This document shows positions 37,401 through 45,506 of a DNA stretch of 64,000 bases, one piece after another. The notes under the pieces are model-generated. The model was not told the origin of the DNA. It worked only from the letters and a program-made list of their open reading frames with translations, and did no database searches. The position numbers and the translations under genes are program-made. Source of the DNA: an uncultured Sunxiuqinia sp. (lineage in GTDB: Bacteria > Bacteroidota > Bacteroidia > Bacteroidales > Prolixibacteraceae); contig NZ_OY782767.1 in assembly GCF_963678245.1 (NCBI RefSeq), forward strand, positions 124,001 to 188,000, given 5' to 3'. The first letter of the stretch is position 1. Every line of letters begins with the position of its first letter.

Positions 37401-37970
37401 TCACGAACCTACTTTTTTGCCAGGTAAAACAATGCGGTATGAAGTTCGTACTTTTCCTTTCGAAATAGCGGTTAGTTTGCTTTTTAGCAAGCGTTTTTTC
37501 AGTGGGTTGAGGTAGTCAACCAGCAAAACTCCATCCAGGTGGTCGTACTCGTGTTGGATAACACGGGCTGCAAAACCTCTGTACTCTTCAATATGCTCCA
37601 CCCGGTTTTCATCAAGGTACTTAATTTTAATACGTTCCGGGCGACTAATGTCTTCGCGGATCTCGGGTAGACTTAAACAACCTTCGTTCATGACCCATTC
37701 ATCGCCGGTTTTTTCTAGTATCTCAGGGTTAATAAAGGCTTTTTTGAACCCTTCCAATTCCGGCTCTTCATCAGCTGCTGTTGAGGCATCAACAACAAAT
37801 AGTCGTAACGATTTACCAACCTGGGGAGCGGCTAATCCAACACCTTCGGAACGGTACATGGTTTCAAACATGTTTTCAACCAGTTCTTTCAATCCTTCAA
37901 AATTCTCATCAATTGGTTGAGCTACCTTCCGCAAAAGCGGATCTCCATATACAGTTATCGGATATATCAT
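37401..37970 (-). CDS. def: Peptide deformylase
   Basis: 189 residues. Removes the N-formyl group from new proteins. All three motifs are intact: GVGLAAPQ (43-50), EGCLSLP (96-102, Cys metal ligand) and HEYDH (140-144, two His ligands and the catalytic Glu). Length and the tail match Bacteroidota enzymes. Its start overlaps the ruvX stop by 4 bp (ATGA), implying coupled translation. Confidence 0.96.
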   Translation of the reverse strand: MIYPITVYGDPLLRKVAQPIDENFEGLKELVENMFETMYRSEGVGLAAPQVGKSLRLFVVDASTAADEEPELEGFKKAFINPEILEKTGDEWVMNEGCLSLPEIREDISRPERIKIKYLDENRVEHIEEYRGFAARVIQHEYDHLDGVLLVDYLNPLKKRLLKSKLTAISKGKVRTSYRIVLPGKKVGS

Positions 37971-38389
37971 GATCTATATTTTTGTTGTTCCATGTACGAT
38001 TGAAGAATAATTGTTGCACTTACCGCATCAATCGTTCCTTTATTTTGTCTGTCTTTCTTTTTTAATCCCGCATCAATCATGGTTTGAAATGCCATTTTTG
38101 ATGTAAAGCGCTCATCAACCTGCTCGATAGGCATGTCGGGATAAAGCTTTTGAAACCGCTTTAAAAACGGATTGATATACAAAACGGCTTCAGAGGGCTC
38201 ATTGTTCATCTGAAGTGGGTAACCAATAATGACTTTCTCGACTTGCTCTTTCTGAAAATAGTCTTTCAGGAAGTCGAAGATGTCATGGCTGCGAACCGTT
38301 GTTAACTTCGATGCAATCAGTTGCATCGGATCGGTAACAGCCAAACCAACGCGCTTTCGGCCATAATCGATTGCCAGTATTCTACCCAT
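37967..38389 (-). CDS. ruvX: YqgF/RuvX family pre-16S rRNA nuclease / Holliday-junction resolvase-like protein
   Basis: 140 residues with an RNase H-like fold. The catalytic acidic residues sit in ILAIDYGRKRVGLAVTD (Asp8), VEQVDERFTS and the C-terminal GTIDAVSATIIL. The family is essential in several bacteria and is linked to 16S rRNA 5'-end processing. It is the first gene of the ruvX-def pair, 18 bp from a -7 promoter box. Confidence 0.92.
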   Translation of the reverse strand: MGRILAIDYGRKRVGLAVTDPMQLIASKLTTVRSHDIFDFLKDYFQKEQVEKVIIGYPLQMNNEPSEAVLYINPFLKRFQKLYPDMPIEQVDERFTSKMAFQTMIDAGLKKKDRQNKGTIDAVSATIILQSYMEQQKYRS

Positions 38390-38406
38390 TTCATTAAAAA
38401 TTTGTG

Positions 38407-38414
38407 CAAAAATA
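38407..38414 (-). promoter_or_regulatory. -7 promoter box for ruvX-def
   Basis: The minus strand reads TATTTTTG (exact TAnnTTTG), 17 bp before the ruvX ATG, so the leader is very short. Confidence 0.55.
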
Positions 38415-38595
38415 ATATTATCAACCCAGAATGAAAGCCCTTATTCAAAAAAGATGTTTATTCGGGCTGTATGTAAGATGTTGAAATTTAATTTGATGCG
38501 CTTTTGGCATGAGGTTTGCTTGTCTTCAAACAACTGATTACCGGTAAATGCAGGCACCAGATGAGACATTTATAAAACATTAAAAACTGGAAGCC

Positions 38596-39345
38596 ATGAA
38601 AACAAAAAAGATGAGACTGATTGTATTGATGATTACACTTGCAGCAGTCATGACAGGAGTTAACGCAGAGGCACAGCGTAGAGAAACAGGTTCTGATAGC
38701 AGACGAACTTACAAGCAAAGTAAGCAGTATAACGACCGCAATAGTAGAAAAAGCGACCGTCGGGAATATTCAACAGCCGACCGAAGCCGGAAGCCTCGAA
38801 ATGATCAACGAGCCTATCACAAGTCAGATAGAAATAACAGCCACGATTGGGATCGAAGTCGCTCACGAGACCAACGGAGTTATGCCGATCGGGACAGAAA
38901 GAACAATCGGGATAATCATTGGAATCGGAACAAAAGAGATAGCCGAAGCGATCATTGGAATCGGAATAATAAAAAGTCGTACCGCTACAGTGAAAAGTAT
39001 GGCAACAGACATTACAAGTATGATCGTCGTTACGAATATCGTCACCCAAAATACGGACGAGTTTATTCTCGCTTTTGTGAGAGCCCGATGAGAATCAGAC
39101 ATCAGCACGGTGATTATTATTTTTATGGCGGTCACTATTATCGTCATCATCATGGAGTTGGTTATGTACGGGTAGAATTCCCGGCACATCTGGTGTTCGA
39201 ACATTTACCATTTCATTGCGATCGGTTTTGGGTAGGAGATCACTTGTATTACCGTCATGGAGATTTGGTATTTGAACCATATGGATATGGCTACCGGATT
39301 GCTCCACGCTTTAATCTCGGAATTCATTTCTCAGCCCATTTTTAG
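38596..39345 (+). CDS. Secreted Arg/Ser/Asp-rich and His/Tyr-rich protein
   Basis: 249 residues with a signal peptide (RLIVLMITLAAVMTGVNAEA). Residues ~27-150 are a disordered, highly charged stretch of Arg, Asp, Ser, Asn and Lys, with runs such as DRSRSRDQRSYADRDRKNN. The C-terminal ~95 residues are His/Tyr/Gly-rich and look folded (GDYYFYGGHYYRHHHGVGYV, GDHLYYRHGDLVFEPYGYGY). Similar His/Tyr-rich C-terminal domains occur in uncharacterised Bacteroidota envelope proteins. Polyanion or metal binding is conceivable but not shown. It is monocistronic, with a good terminator downstream. Confidence 0.75.
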   Translation: MKTKKMRLIVLMITLAAVMTGVNAEAQRRETGSDSRRTYKQSKQYNDRNSRKSDRREYSTADRSRKPRNDQRAYHKSDRNNSHDWDRSRSRDQRSYADRDRKNNRDNHWNRNKRDSRSDHWNRNNKKSYRYSEKYGNRHYKYDRRYEYRHPKYGRVYSRFCESPMRIRHQHGDYYFYGGHYYRHHHGVGYVRVEFPAHLVFEHLPFHCDRFWVGDHLYYRHGDLVFEPYGYGYRIAPRFNLGIHFSAHF

Positions 39346-39382
39346 TCAATATATTTTAAAATTAATCAGTCAATTTGGTAAG

Positions 39383-39420
39383 GCAGTCTCAAAAGTCAGT
39401 TTTGGGGCTGCTTTCTTTTT
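39383..39420 (+). terminator. Rho-independent terminator of the Arg/His-rich protein gene
   Basis: GCAGTCTCAAAA pairs with TTTTGGGGCTGC (three G-T wobbles) around the loop GTCAG, followed by TTTCTTTTT. It begins 38 bp after the stop. Confidence 0.8.
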
Positions 39421-39495
39421 GTGTCAATAATTGGCGGTGTTCGATTATGGTAATGTTGTCAATTGATTTTTTTTGACGACAGTGAAAAGAAGGTG

Positions 39496-39736
39496 CCCGG
39501 AAACTGAGTCGACAACGGAGAAAAAAATAATTCAGTCTGGAAACTGAGTTTCTGGCTTCAAAAAAACGTGTTCATCCCGGAAACCGGGTCAATAGGCTAA
39601 CGAAAACCCGGGGAAGCCGGAAACCGGGTCGACAGCAAGAAATCAATTTCGTTTAAGCCGAAAACCGGGTCGATTGGAAGAAATCAAATGCATTTAAGGC
39701 GGAAATCGGGTTGATTGGAGGAACCGGATCGCAAGC
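39496..39736 (+). repeat. Degenerate 40-41 bp tandem array with a CCGGAAACCGGG core
   Basis: Core copies begin at 39496, 39536, 39576, 39616, 39657 and 39698, with a last partial one at about 39717. The period is therefore 40, 40, 40, 41 and 41 bp. The core (about CCCGGAAACCGGGTCGA) is itself an inverted repeat. The sequence between cores is also related in copies 4 and 5 (AAGAAATCAA..). The period is not a multiple of three and the frames are closed, so it is non-coding. It fills the gap between the terminator at 39420 and the OsmC promoter. The rest of that gap shows nothing notable. Confidence 0.8.
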
Positions 39737-39842
39737 GTAATTTCCGGGTGTCGCCCGTAAGTCGGTACTGTTGGCATCGTGTGTGTCACGACTTGTTTCG
39801 GAGCAATCGATACAAGTTTACCTTCGCATGCTTTTATTTTTG

Positions 39843-39850
39843 TATTTTTG
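39843..39850 (+). promoter_or_regulatory. -7 promoter box for the OsmC-family gene
   Basis: TATTTTTG, exact TAnnTTTG, 23 bp before the ATG at 39874. It also argues against any start upstream of 39874. Confidence 0.55.
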
Positions 39851-39873
39851 CCGAAACTCAAAAACACAACTCA

Positions 39874-40278
39874 ATGATTACAATAAAGACCACTTACCTT
39901 GGCGATTTGAGCACGGAGAATATTCATGTGCAATCGGGCGCAAAGATTATCACCGACGCACCTTGTGATAACCGCGGAAAGGGGCAGTCGTTTTCACCAA
40001 CAGATTTATTGGCGACATCGCTCGGGAATTGCATCATGACGATTATGGGCATTAATGCGATGGATAATGGAATTGATATTGTGGGAACACAGCTTGAAAT
40101 TACGAAGATCATGGCTAGTGATCCTCGTCGCGTAGCAGAGGTTGTTGTTGAGTTTTTCTTTCCGAAGAAGAATTATACTGATGAAGAAAAGCAGCTGATT
40201 GAAAGCGTGGCCGGTAAAAGCCCGGTTCCGTTAAGTTTGCACTCCGATTTGATACAAACAATCAAGTTTAATTGGTAA
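39874..40278 (+). CDS. OsmC-family peroxiredoxin-like protein
   Basis: 134 residues from the ATG at 39874, supported by the promoter box 23 bp upstream. The open frame further upstream would run through the tandem repeat. The OsmC/Ohr fold signature is present. The peroxidatic cysteine is in SLGNCIMTIMGI, and a preceding FSPTDLLATS carries the usual helix start. A second cysteine (DAPCDNRGKGQSF) lies near the N-terminus, not at the normal resolving position, so the catalytic cycle may differ. It probably detoxifies organic hydroperoxides. Confidence 0.85.
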   Translation: MITIKTTYLGDLSTENIHVQSGAKIITDAPCDNRGKGQSFSPTDLLATSLGNCIMTIMGINAMDNGIDIVGTQLEITKIMASDPRRVAEVVVEFFFPKKNYTDEEKQLIESVAGKSPVPLSLHSDLIQTIKFNW

Positions 40279-40366
40279 TGATTTAATGATTTCGAGGTAT
40301 CAATCGGGTTGGCTTCGGTAATTTATTAAGCATTCATTCTCTTCCTACTAAATATGGAATCATAGC

Positions 40367-41590
40367 ATGCAAAAAGGACGCGAAATTATTCTACTCAATA
40401 TATCAGGCGCTGATAAAGCCGGATTGACGGTGTCGCTAACAGAGATATTAGCGCAATACGAAGTAAATATACTGGATATCGGACAGGCAGTTATTCACGA
40501 ACATCTCGGATTGGGTATTTTGTTTGAGTTATCGGCAAAAGCAGATTCTTCGCCAATATTGAAGGATTTGTTGTTCAAGGCGCACGAACTGGGATTGAAA
40601 GTGAAGTTTACACCCATCACCGAGGCGAGGTATGACGAATGGGTAACTCACCAGGGCAAAGAACGCTTCATTGTAACGCTGCTGGCACGTAAATTAACTG
40701 CCTTGCAGCTGGCAAAAGTAACCTCGGCTATTTCAAAGCAAGGCTTAAATATTGATATTATCTCTCGTCTGTCAGGGCGGATTCCGCTCAACGATGATAA
40801 GGGAAATGTCAAAAGTGTGGTTGAATTTTCGGTTCGTGGAACCCCTCACGATAAAGAATTACTAAAACGGACGTTTATTGAAATCAGCACCGAAACCGGT
40901 GTCGACATTGCTTTTCAGGTTGATAATATGTACCGACGCAATCGTCGTTTGGTTTGTTTTGATATGGACTCCACAATTATTCAGGCTGAAGTGATTGATG
41001 AATTAGCCCGCAAGGCTGGTGTTTATGCTGAGGTGAGTGCGATTACCGAGTCAGCTATGCGAGGAGAGCTTGATTTTAAGGAAAGTTTCGAGAAGCGCAT
41101 TGGCTTGCTAAAAGGGCTGGATGTATCGGTCATGAGTGAGATTGCCGAGCAGCTACCCCTTACCGAAGGGGCTGAGCGTTTGTTCCGGACACTTAAAAAG
41201 TTTGGCTATAAAACGGCGATCTTGTCTGGTGGGTTTAACTATTTTGGCAACTACCTGAAATCGAAGTTGGATGTCGATTATGTGTTTGCCAATGAACTGG
41301 AGGTGGCCGACGGCAAATTGACCGGGCGGCATGTAGGCGAAATAATGGATGGCGAGAAAAAAGCAGAGATGCTGAAATTATTGGCCTTTAAAGAAGATTT
41401 ACATTTGGAGCAGGTCATTGCGGTAGGAGATGGATCGAACGACTTACCCATGATTCAATTAGCGGGATTGGGTATTGCTTTTCATGCCAAGCCCAAAGTT
41501 CAGGAAACTGCTAAAAACGCCATTTCCGAAGTCGGTCTCGATGCGCTCCTTTATTTAATTGGTTTTCGTGATCGGGAAATATACGATTAA
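40367..41590 (+). CDS. serB: Phosphoserine phosphatase with N-terminal ACT domains
   Basis: 407 residues. Two ACT-like regulatory domains (about 5-85, EIILLNISGADKAGLTVSLT, and 95-180, FIVTLLARKLTALQLAKV) precede a HAD phosphatase. The HAD motifs are DMDSTII (nucleophile D199), the ILSGGF serine and the late acidic motif VIAVGDGSNDLPMI, with the helical cap EVIDELARKAG. It performs the last step of serine synthesis, and the ACT domains suggest feedback by an amino acid. The double-ACT form occurs in Bacteroidota and mycobacteria. Confidence 0.94.
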   Translation: MQKGREIILLNISGADKAGLTVSLTEILAQYEVNILDIGQAVIHEHLGLGILFELSAKADSSPILKDLLFKAHELGLKVKFTPITEARYDEWVTHQGKERFIVTLLARKLTALQLAKVTSAISKQGLNIDIISRLSGRIPLNDDKGNVKSVVEFSVRGTPHDKELLKRTFIEISTETGVDIAFQVDNMYRRNRRLVCFDMDSTIIQAEVIDELARKAGVYAEVSAITESAMRGELDFKESFEKRIGLLKGLDVSVMSEIAEQLPLTEGAERLFRTLKKFGYKTAILSGGFNYFGNYLKSKLDVDYVFANELEVADGKLTGRHVGEIMDGEKKAEMLKLLAFKEDLHLEQVIAVGDGSNDLPMIQLAGLGIAFHAKPKVQETAKNAISEVGLDALLYLIGFRDREIYD

Positions 41591-41649
41591 AGCGAAGTAC
41601 AATTGATGAGGAAAAACGTTCGCTTATTGCAACTGTTGAGCTGTGCATG

Positions 41650-41783
41650 TTACGAACCACAATTTTTAGCTGTCTGTACTGACGGCATTTTACCGTTCCG
41701 AATGAACAGTAGACACAACAAGCTCCCTTCTTTGGTTTTATTACCGTTTGCGGCTTGTACACTGATAAAATAGCTGCATGCAT
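41650..41783 (-). pseudogene. Small Cys-rich protein gene (CCVYCS type) with a one-base frameshift
   Basis: From ATG 41781-41783 the frame gives MHAAILSVYKPQTV, then IKPKKGACCVYCSFGTVKC. As written it then loses all resemblance to a protein. Adding one base near 41684-41686 gives CPSVQTAKNCGS and a stop at 41650-41652. That would be a compact protein of about 45 residues with six cysteines. I recall similar CCVYCSYG..KCPPxQ small proteins in Bacteroidota genomes, from memory only. It lies just beyond the HMA protein at the end of the copper efflux operon, fitting a metal-handling role. Either decayed or mis-sequenced. Confidence 0.5.
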
Positions 41784-41872
41784 TTTCAGGCATCGTTCAT
41801 TCCTGCTGAAAATGATATGCCCGACAGGTGATTGTCGATTTCAATCGGATGTTTTTCAGGGTTTTAAATTGT

Positions 41873-41909
41873 AAAAAAAAGAGCTGCCGGTAAATTTTCA
41901 CGGCAACTC
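41873..41909 (-). terminator. Rho-independent terminator at the end of the copper efflux operon
   Basis: On the minus strand GAGTTGCCG pairs with CGGCAGCTC around an 11-nt loop, followed by T8. It starts 14 bp after the HMA-protein stop. The remaining 41591-41649 and 41784-41872 hold no gene I would defend. Confidence 0.85.
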
Positions 41910-41922
41910 TTTCTCTTTACGA

Positions 41923-42294
41923 TTAATGCTTGTGTCCATCGTGAGATTCTGCTTTTTCTTCAGCAGCACGATCGTATTGGCAGCAACCGGGAAGTTCATT
42001 GTAAACTTCGTTTTTTGCTTTGTGCATCTTGGTGTCATGCCCGGCTTTGGCAATGGCCATATGCACTTTGTGTACATCGGTTTTGCTATCGTCCAGCGTT
42101 ACTTCCATCATTTTGGTTTTTTTGTCCCAATCGGCAGTTGATACACCATCAACCGACTTCGCTGCTTTTTCGATGCGTTTTTCACACATACCGCAGTTCC
42201 CATACACTTTAAATTTCTCTGTTTTCTCTCCTGCAAAAACAACCGCTGTTGTCATCAGGAAAATTGTTACTAATCCAAAAAGTTTTGCTTTCAT
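41923..42294 (-). CDS. Exported HMA-domain heavy-metal-binding protein
   Basis: 123 residues from the ATG at 42292-42294, chosen because it opens a signal peptide (MKAKLFGLVTIFLMTTAVVF). The mature part is a heavy-metal-associated domain with CGMC at 34-37 (NCGMCEKRIEKAAKSVDGV). It ends in a Cys/His-rich tail (GCCQYDRA.., ESHDGHKH). It probably hands Cu(I) or Ag(I) to the efflux pump from the periplasm. The GMC form of the motif resembles periplasmic metallochaperones in Bacteroidota Cus loci. It lies 193 bp after the adaptor gene. Confidence 0.85.
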   Translation of the reverse strand: MKAKLFGLVTIFLMTTAVVFAGEKTEKFKVYGNCGMCEKRIEKAAKSVDGVSTADWDKKTKMMEVTLDDSKTDVHKVHMAIAKAGHDTKMHKAKNEVYNELPGCCQYDRAAEEKAESHDGHKH

Positions 42295-42487
42295 CCAATT
42301 AAAATTAAAAGTTTTTAAAGGTATTGGATGTAACTCCCTCATTTTATTTACGCTTGTTTGTGAAGCATCCTTGCATAGTCGTTTCATAATTATTTAATGT
42401 TTAAATGGTTACTATTTGTTTTTATCCTTGAATAAACTCTATTATAGAACACGCAATTATCATACCTTTATGTCTTAATTTGTGGTT

Positions 42488-44272
42488 TTATTTCAGAGTT
42501 TCCCTGGTTTCTCCGCATCCCAACATCATATCTCCAAAATAAGGATTGCGAATTTCTTCTGTTTCGCTAAACCAGTAGGCCCCTTTGTCTTCGATGGCCA
42601 TCGGGCAATACTGAAAGTAGGCGGTTGTATTTGCCAGTCCGAACATTTTCAGGCTTTTGTAAAAAGCCAGGTTGAACCGGGCAAATTCGGTTCGTTGTTT
42701 TTCAATGTCCATCAATTTGCTGATCGTATTTATTGTGCTCTCCAGTGTTTTCAACTGGTCCATCCAAGCCATGTGCGCATCGCCTTTAAGCAATCCCATA
42801 TCCACGTTCTTCAGTGATTTCTCAACATCCTGAGCGGCGACCATCACCTGGTGGGCCTCCGAGGCAACAAATGCGTCCTTCATTTTAAGGTATTTTTCAT
42901 AGACAACAGTCAATTGTTGCCTAAAAGCAGGATCAGTTTCAACCGATTCAACAGGGCTGTGCTTTTCAACCGTTGTTTCTGTTCCCATCTCCGTTCCCCC
43001 GTGGTTGTGCCCGGTCATCACTGCACCACCTTCGGGACTCATCATGCTCGGTTTGCCGGCGAGCTGTGCTGCAGCATCAATGCTAAATGTGCCATGCACC
43101 GCGAGCTCCTCTCCTTCCTGTAATCCATCTTCAATAATAAAACTCTCGCCCAGGGCGGGTCCTAATGTCACGTTGCGCATCATAAAATTCACTCCCTGGT
43201 CGGTGGTGTTTTTCACATACACGACCGAACGCTTGCCGGTCCACATCACAGCGGTTTTCGGAACCACAACCGCATTGGACTGATTAGGTAATTTTGCTTC
43301 CACCGTGCCCGATGCAAACATCTCGGGTTTCAGTTTCAACCCACGGTTAGTGACTTCAACCCGCGCTTTGGCGACCCGCGTTTTCGGATCGATTACAGGG
43401 TCGAGAAAGGAGATGGTTCCGGTAAACGATTCACCTGGAAGGGAGGCCATGGTAAATTCCACTTTGTCGCCTTTGTTAACCCACGGCACATCCGATTCAT
43501 ACACATCAAAAAGCACCCATACCTTTGACAGGTCGGCAATTTCGTAAATGGCTTCCCCCCGGCGGATATAATCGCCGGGGTTGACCATTTTTTTGGTCAC
43601 ATAGCCTGAAACATCAGCCTGCACATTAAAGGACTCCTTGGCGACTCCTGATTGCAATAGCTGTTCAATCTGCCCTTCGGATAACTTCCAGTTTTTTAAC
43701 TTTTCTTTGGCTGAATTGAAAAGCTGTGGTTGTGATTCCTTTATTTTTTGTGCTTCAAACAATTCTTCCTGGGCCGTTACCAAATCGGGTGAATAGACCG
43801 ATGCAATCACCTGTCCTTTTTTTACAAATTCTCCGGTAAAATTTACCAGTAACTTTTCTACCCTGCCTGGAATATGGGAAGATTGGGAATAAACCAAGCG
43901 CTCATCAGACTGCACCTTGCCGTTTAAACGAACCAATTTAACCGGGTCTGTCGAACCAACCATTGCAGTGCTTACACTGGCCAGTTGCATGGCCGTGGCC
44001 GACATGCTGATCGCCATCGGGTCAATATCGCTATCGTCTTCATCTTCCAATGGAATTAAATCCATGCCACAAATGGGGCAATCGCCAGGCTCGCCTTGGC
44101 GAATCTGAGGGTGCATCGAACAGGTCCAGGTTGTCTCGCCTGCCACTTCTGTGTCATGCTGGTGTTCATCTGTTGCCTTGCTTTCTGAACCCCCGAAAAT
44201 TAACCACCCCAGCAATAAACCTACTGCCAGCGTTGAAATGACTATGATTATTGTTTTATTATCTGTTTTCAT
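42488..44272 (-). CDS. CusB-like RND efflux periplasmic adaptor with metal-binding domain and DUF3347
   Basis: 594 residues. One N-terminal transmembrane anchor is followed by a heavy-metal-binding domain (TWTCSMHPQIRQGEPGDCPICGMD, split by function: Cys51, His54, Cys65, Cys68). The membrane-fusion core comes next: barrel-sandwich GRVEKLLVNFTGEFVKKGQ, an alpha-hairpin rich in QEELFEAQKIKES, and beta-barrel KVWVLFDVYESDVPWV. A C-terminal DUF3347 domain at about 450-580 holds a Cys/Met-rich end (FQYCPMAI, MMLGCGE). It links the CusA-like pump to the TolC-like channel and can itself capture Cu/Ag. Its start is 1 bp after the TolC-gene stop. Confidence 0.92.
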   Translation of the reverse strand: MKTDNKTIIIVISTLAVGLLLGWLIFGGSESKATDEHQHDTEVAGETTWTCSMHPQIRQGEPGDCPICGMDLIPLEDEDDSDIDPMAISMSATAMQLASVSTAMVGSTDPVKLVRLNGKVQSDERLVYSQSSHIPGRVEKLLVNFTGEFVKKGQVIASVYSPDLVTAQEELFEAQKIKESQPQLFNSAKEKLKNWKLSEGQIEQLLQSGVAKESFNVQADVSGYVTKKMVNPGDYIRRGEAIYEIADLSKVWVLFDVYESDVPWVNKGDKVEFTMASLPGESFTGTISFLDPVIDPKTRVAKARVEVTNRGLKLKPEMFASGTVEAKLPNQSNAVVVPKTAVMWTGKRSVVYVKNTTDQGVNFMMRNVTLGPALGESFIIEDGLQEGEELAVHGTFSIDAAAQLAGKPSMMSPEGGAVMTGHNHGGTEMGTETTVEKHSPVESVETDPAFRQQLTVVYEKYLKMKDAFVASEAHQVMVAAQDVEKSLKNVDMGLLKGDAHMAWMDQLKTLESTINTISKLMDIEKQRTEFARFNLAFYKSLKMFGLANTTAYFQYCPMAIEDKGAYWFSETEEIRNPYFGDMMLGCGETRETLK

Positions 44273-44273
44273 G

Positions 44274-45506
44274 TTAATATTTTTTTGCAGTAATGTAATT
44301 CAATCTGGCAAGGGCTACCTGGTATTGTACTTCAGCGGTAGCCTTCATTTTTTCATATTTCAGCAGTTGCTGTTGCATGCGCAGTACTTCTTCAAATTCC
44401 TTTCCTGAATTCCCATAGGATGAAAACAGTAAATTCAAAGATTGTTGTGATGTTTGAATTTGCTGTTCGTAAAGCGATAAAAGTTGCTTTTGCTGCTGAA
44501 TCTGAAACCAGACCATTTCATAGTTAGACAACAACGAATTCTCTAGTTCACGTTTTTGAAGTACATAGCTATCCCGCATCAATTGCGCTTCTTTTTCGGC
44601 CGCATCGTATTTTTTTCTGAATATTGGAATACTCAACGAAACCATGGGCATGAACACGTTTTTTCCATTTTCGGCCAAATCCATATCTGTTCGTTCACCA
44701 ACCAGTACATAATCCAAGCCAACACCGACCTTGGGAAGCCCCTGCTTTTGTGCGGCAATTTCACTGGCTTCGCTCGCCTTTATTTTCAGGTCAAGCGCGT
44801 CCAACATCGGGTTAGCGGTCAGCAGGGAATCTTTTCGGAAATTATCCGGTAACGATTCAATAACTAATGAATCATTGATTAAAACCGTTTCATTTTCGTC
44901 CCTGTTCAGTAGTTTATTAAACGTGGTGCGCAGCGGTTTTTCTTTCTCATTCAGAATGCTTAAACTGGTTGTTGCCTCCTTTAGCATGATGTCCACCCGA
45001 AGGACATCCACCATGGGAGCGGAACCGTTTTTAAATTTTGAATTGGAAATGGTTTTGTACGATTGCAGGATGTCAATATTTTTCTGCTCAATCTGCTTCC
45101 ACCGGCTGAGTTCGTAAAGCGGATAGTAAGCCGCTGCAACCTGATAAAACAACTGGTTGCGTGCATCCAGAAACGACTGGTATTTGGCTTCTGCCATCAA
45201 CGCAACAGCATCGCCCTGAGCTTTCAGTGTTCCAAACCAGGGGAACATCTGGGTGAGCGAAAATTTTGCCCGTTGAGGCCCCACTCTGGTTTCAACCGGC
45301 GAGATGAAATAACCGAAAGAAAAAGTGGGGTCAGGCAAAGTGCTTACCTGCGGTACTTTTTGCATCGAAGCTTCAAACTCCGCGTATCTGGCTTGCAAAC
45401 CGGGATTGTTTTCGGCCGCAGTCCTGAAATAATCATCCAGGGTTTGGGCTTGTCCGGCTGTAACTCCCAGAATCATTAGTATGATGATATTTATTATGAA
45501 CTTCAT
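44274..45506 (-). CDS. TolC-family outer-membrane efflux protein (CusC-like)
   Basis: 410 residues with a signal peptide (IINIIILMILGVTAGQAQ). Two similar halves of long coiled-coil alpha-helices alternate with short beta segments, as in the OEP family (LDDYFRTAAENNPGLQARYAE at the start, VQYQVALARLNYITAKK at the end). It forms the outer-membrane duct of the tripartite pump. Its start overlaps the CusA stop by 4 bp (ATGA). No lipobox is seen, unlike E. coli CusC. Confidence 0.9.
   Translation of the reverse strand: MKFIINIIILMILGVTAGQAQTLDDYFRTAAENNPGLQARYAEFEASMQKVPQVSTLPDPTFSFGYFISPVETRVGPQRAKFSLTQMFPWFGTLKAQGDAVALMAEAKYQSFLDARNQLFYQVAAAYYPLYELSRWKQIEQKNIDILQSYKTISNSKFKNGSAPMVDVLRVDIMLKEATTSLSILNEKEKPLRTTFNKLLNRDENETVLINDSLVIESLPDNFRKDSLLTANPMLDALDLKIKASEASEIAAQKQGLPKVGVGLDYVLVGERTDMDLAENGKNVFMPMVSLSIPIFRKKYDAAEKEAQLMRDSYVLQKRELENSLLSNYEMVWFQIQQQKQLLSLYEQQIQTSQQSLNLLFSSYGNSGKEFEEVLRMQQQLLKYEKMKATAEVQYQVALARLNYITAKKY

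Noticed and set aside
39496..39736. CRISPR array
   Set aside because: Repeats are only ~17-20 bp and differ from copy to copy. The spacers are partly related to each other, and no cas genes are present. The period fits a degenerate tandem repeat.
39715..39873. N-terminal extension of the OsmC-family protein
   Set aside because: The extension runs through the tandem repeat and over the -7 box at 39843. OsmC proteins start at the 39874 ATG.
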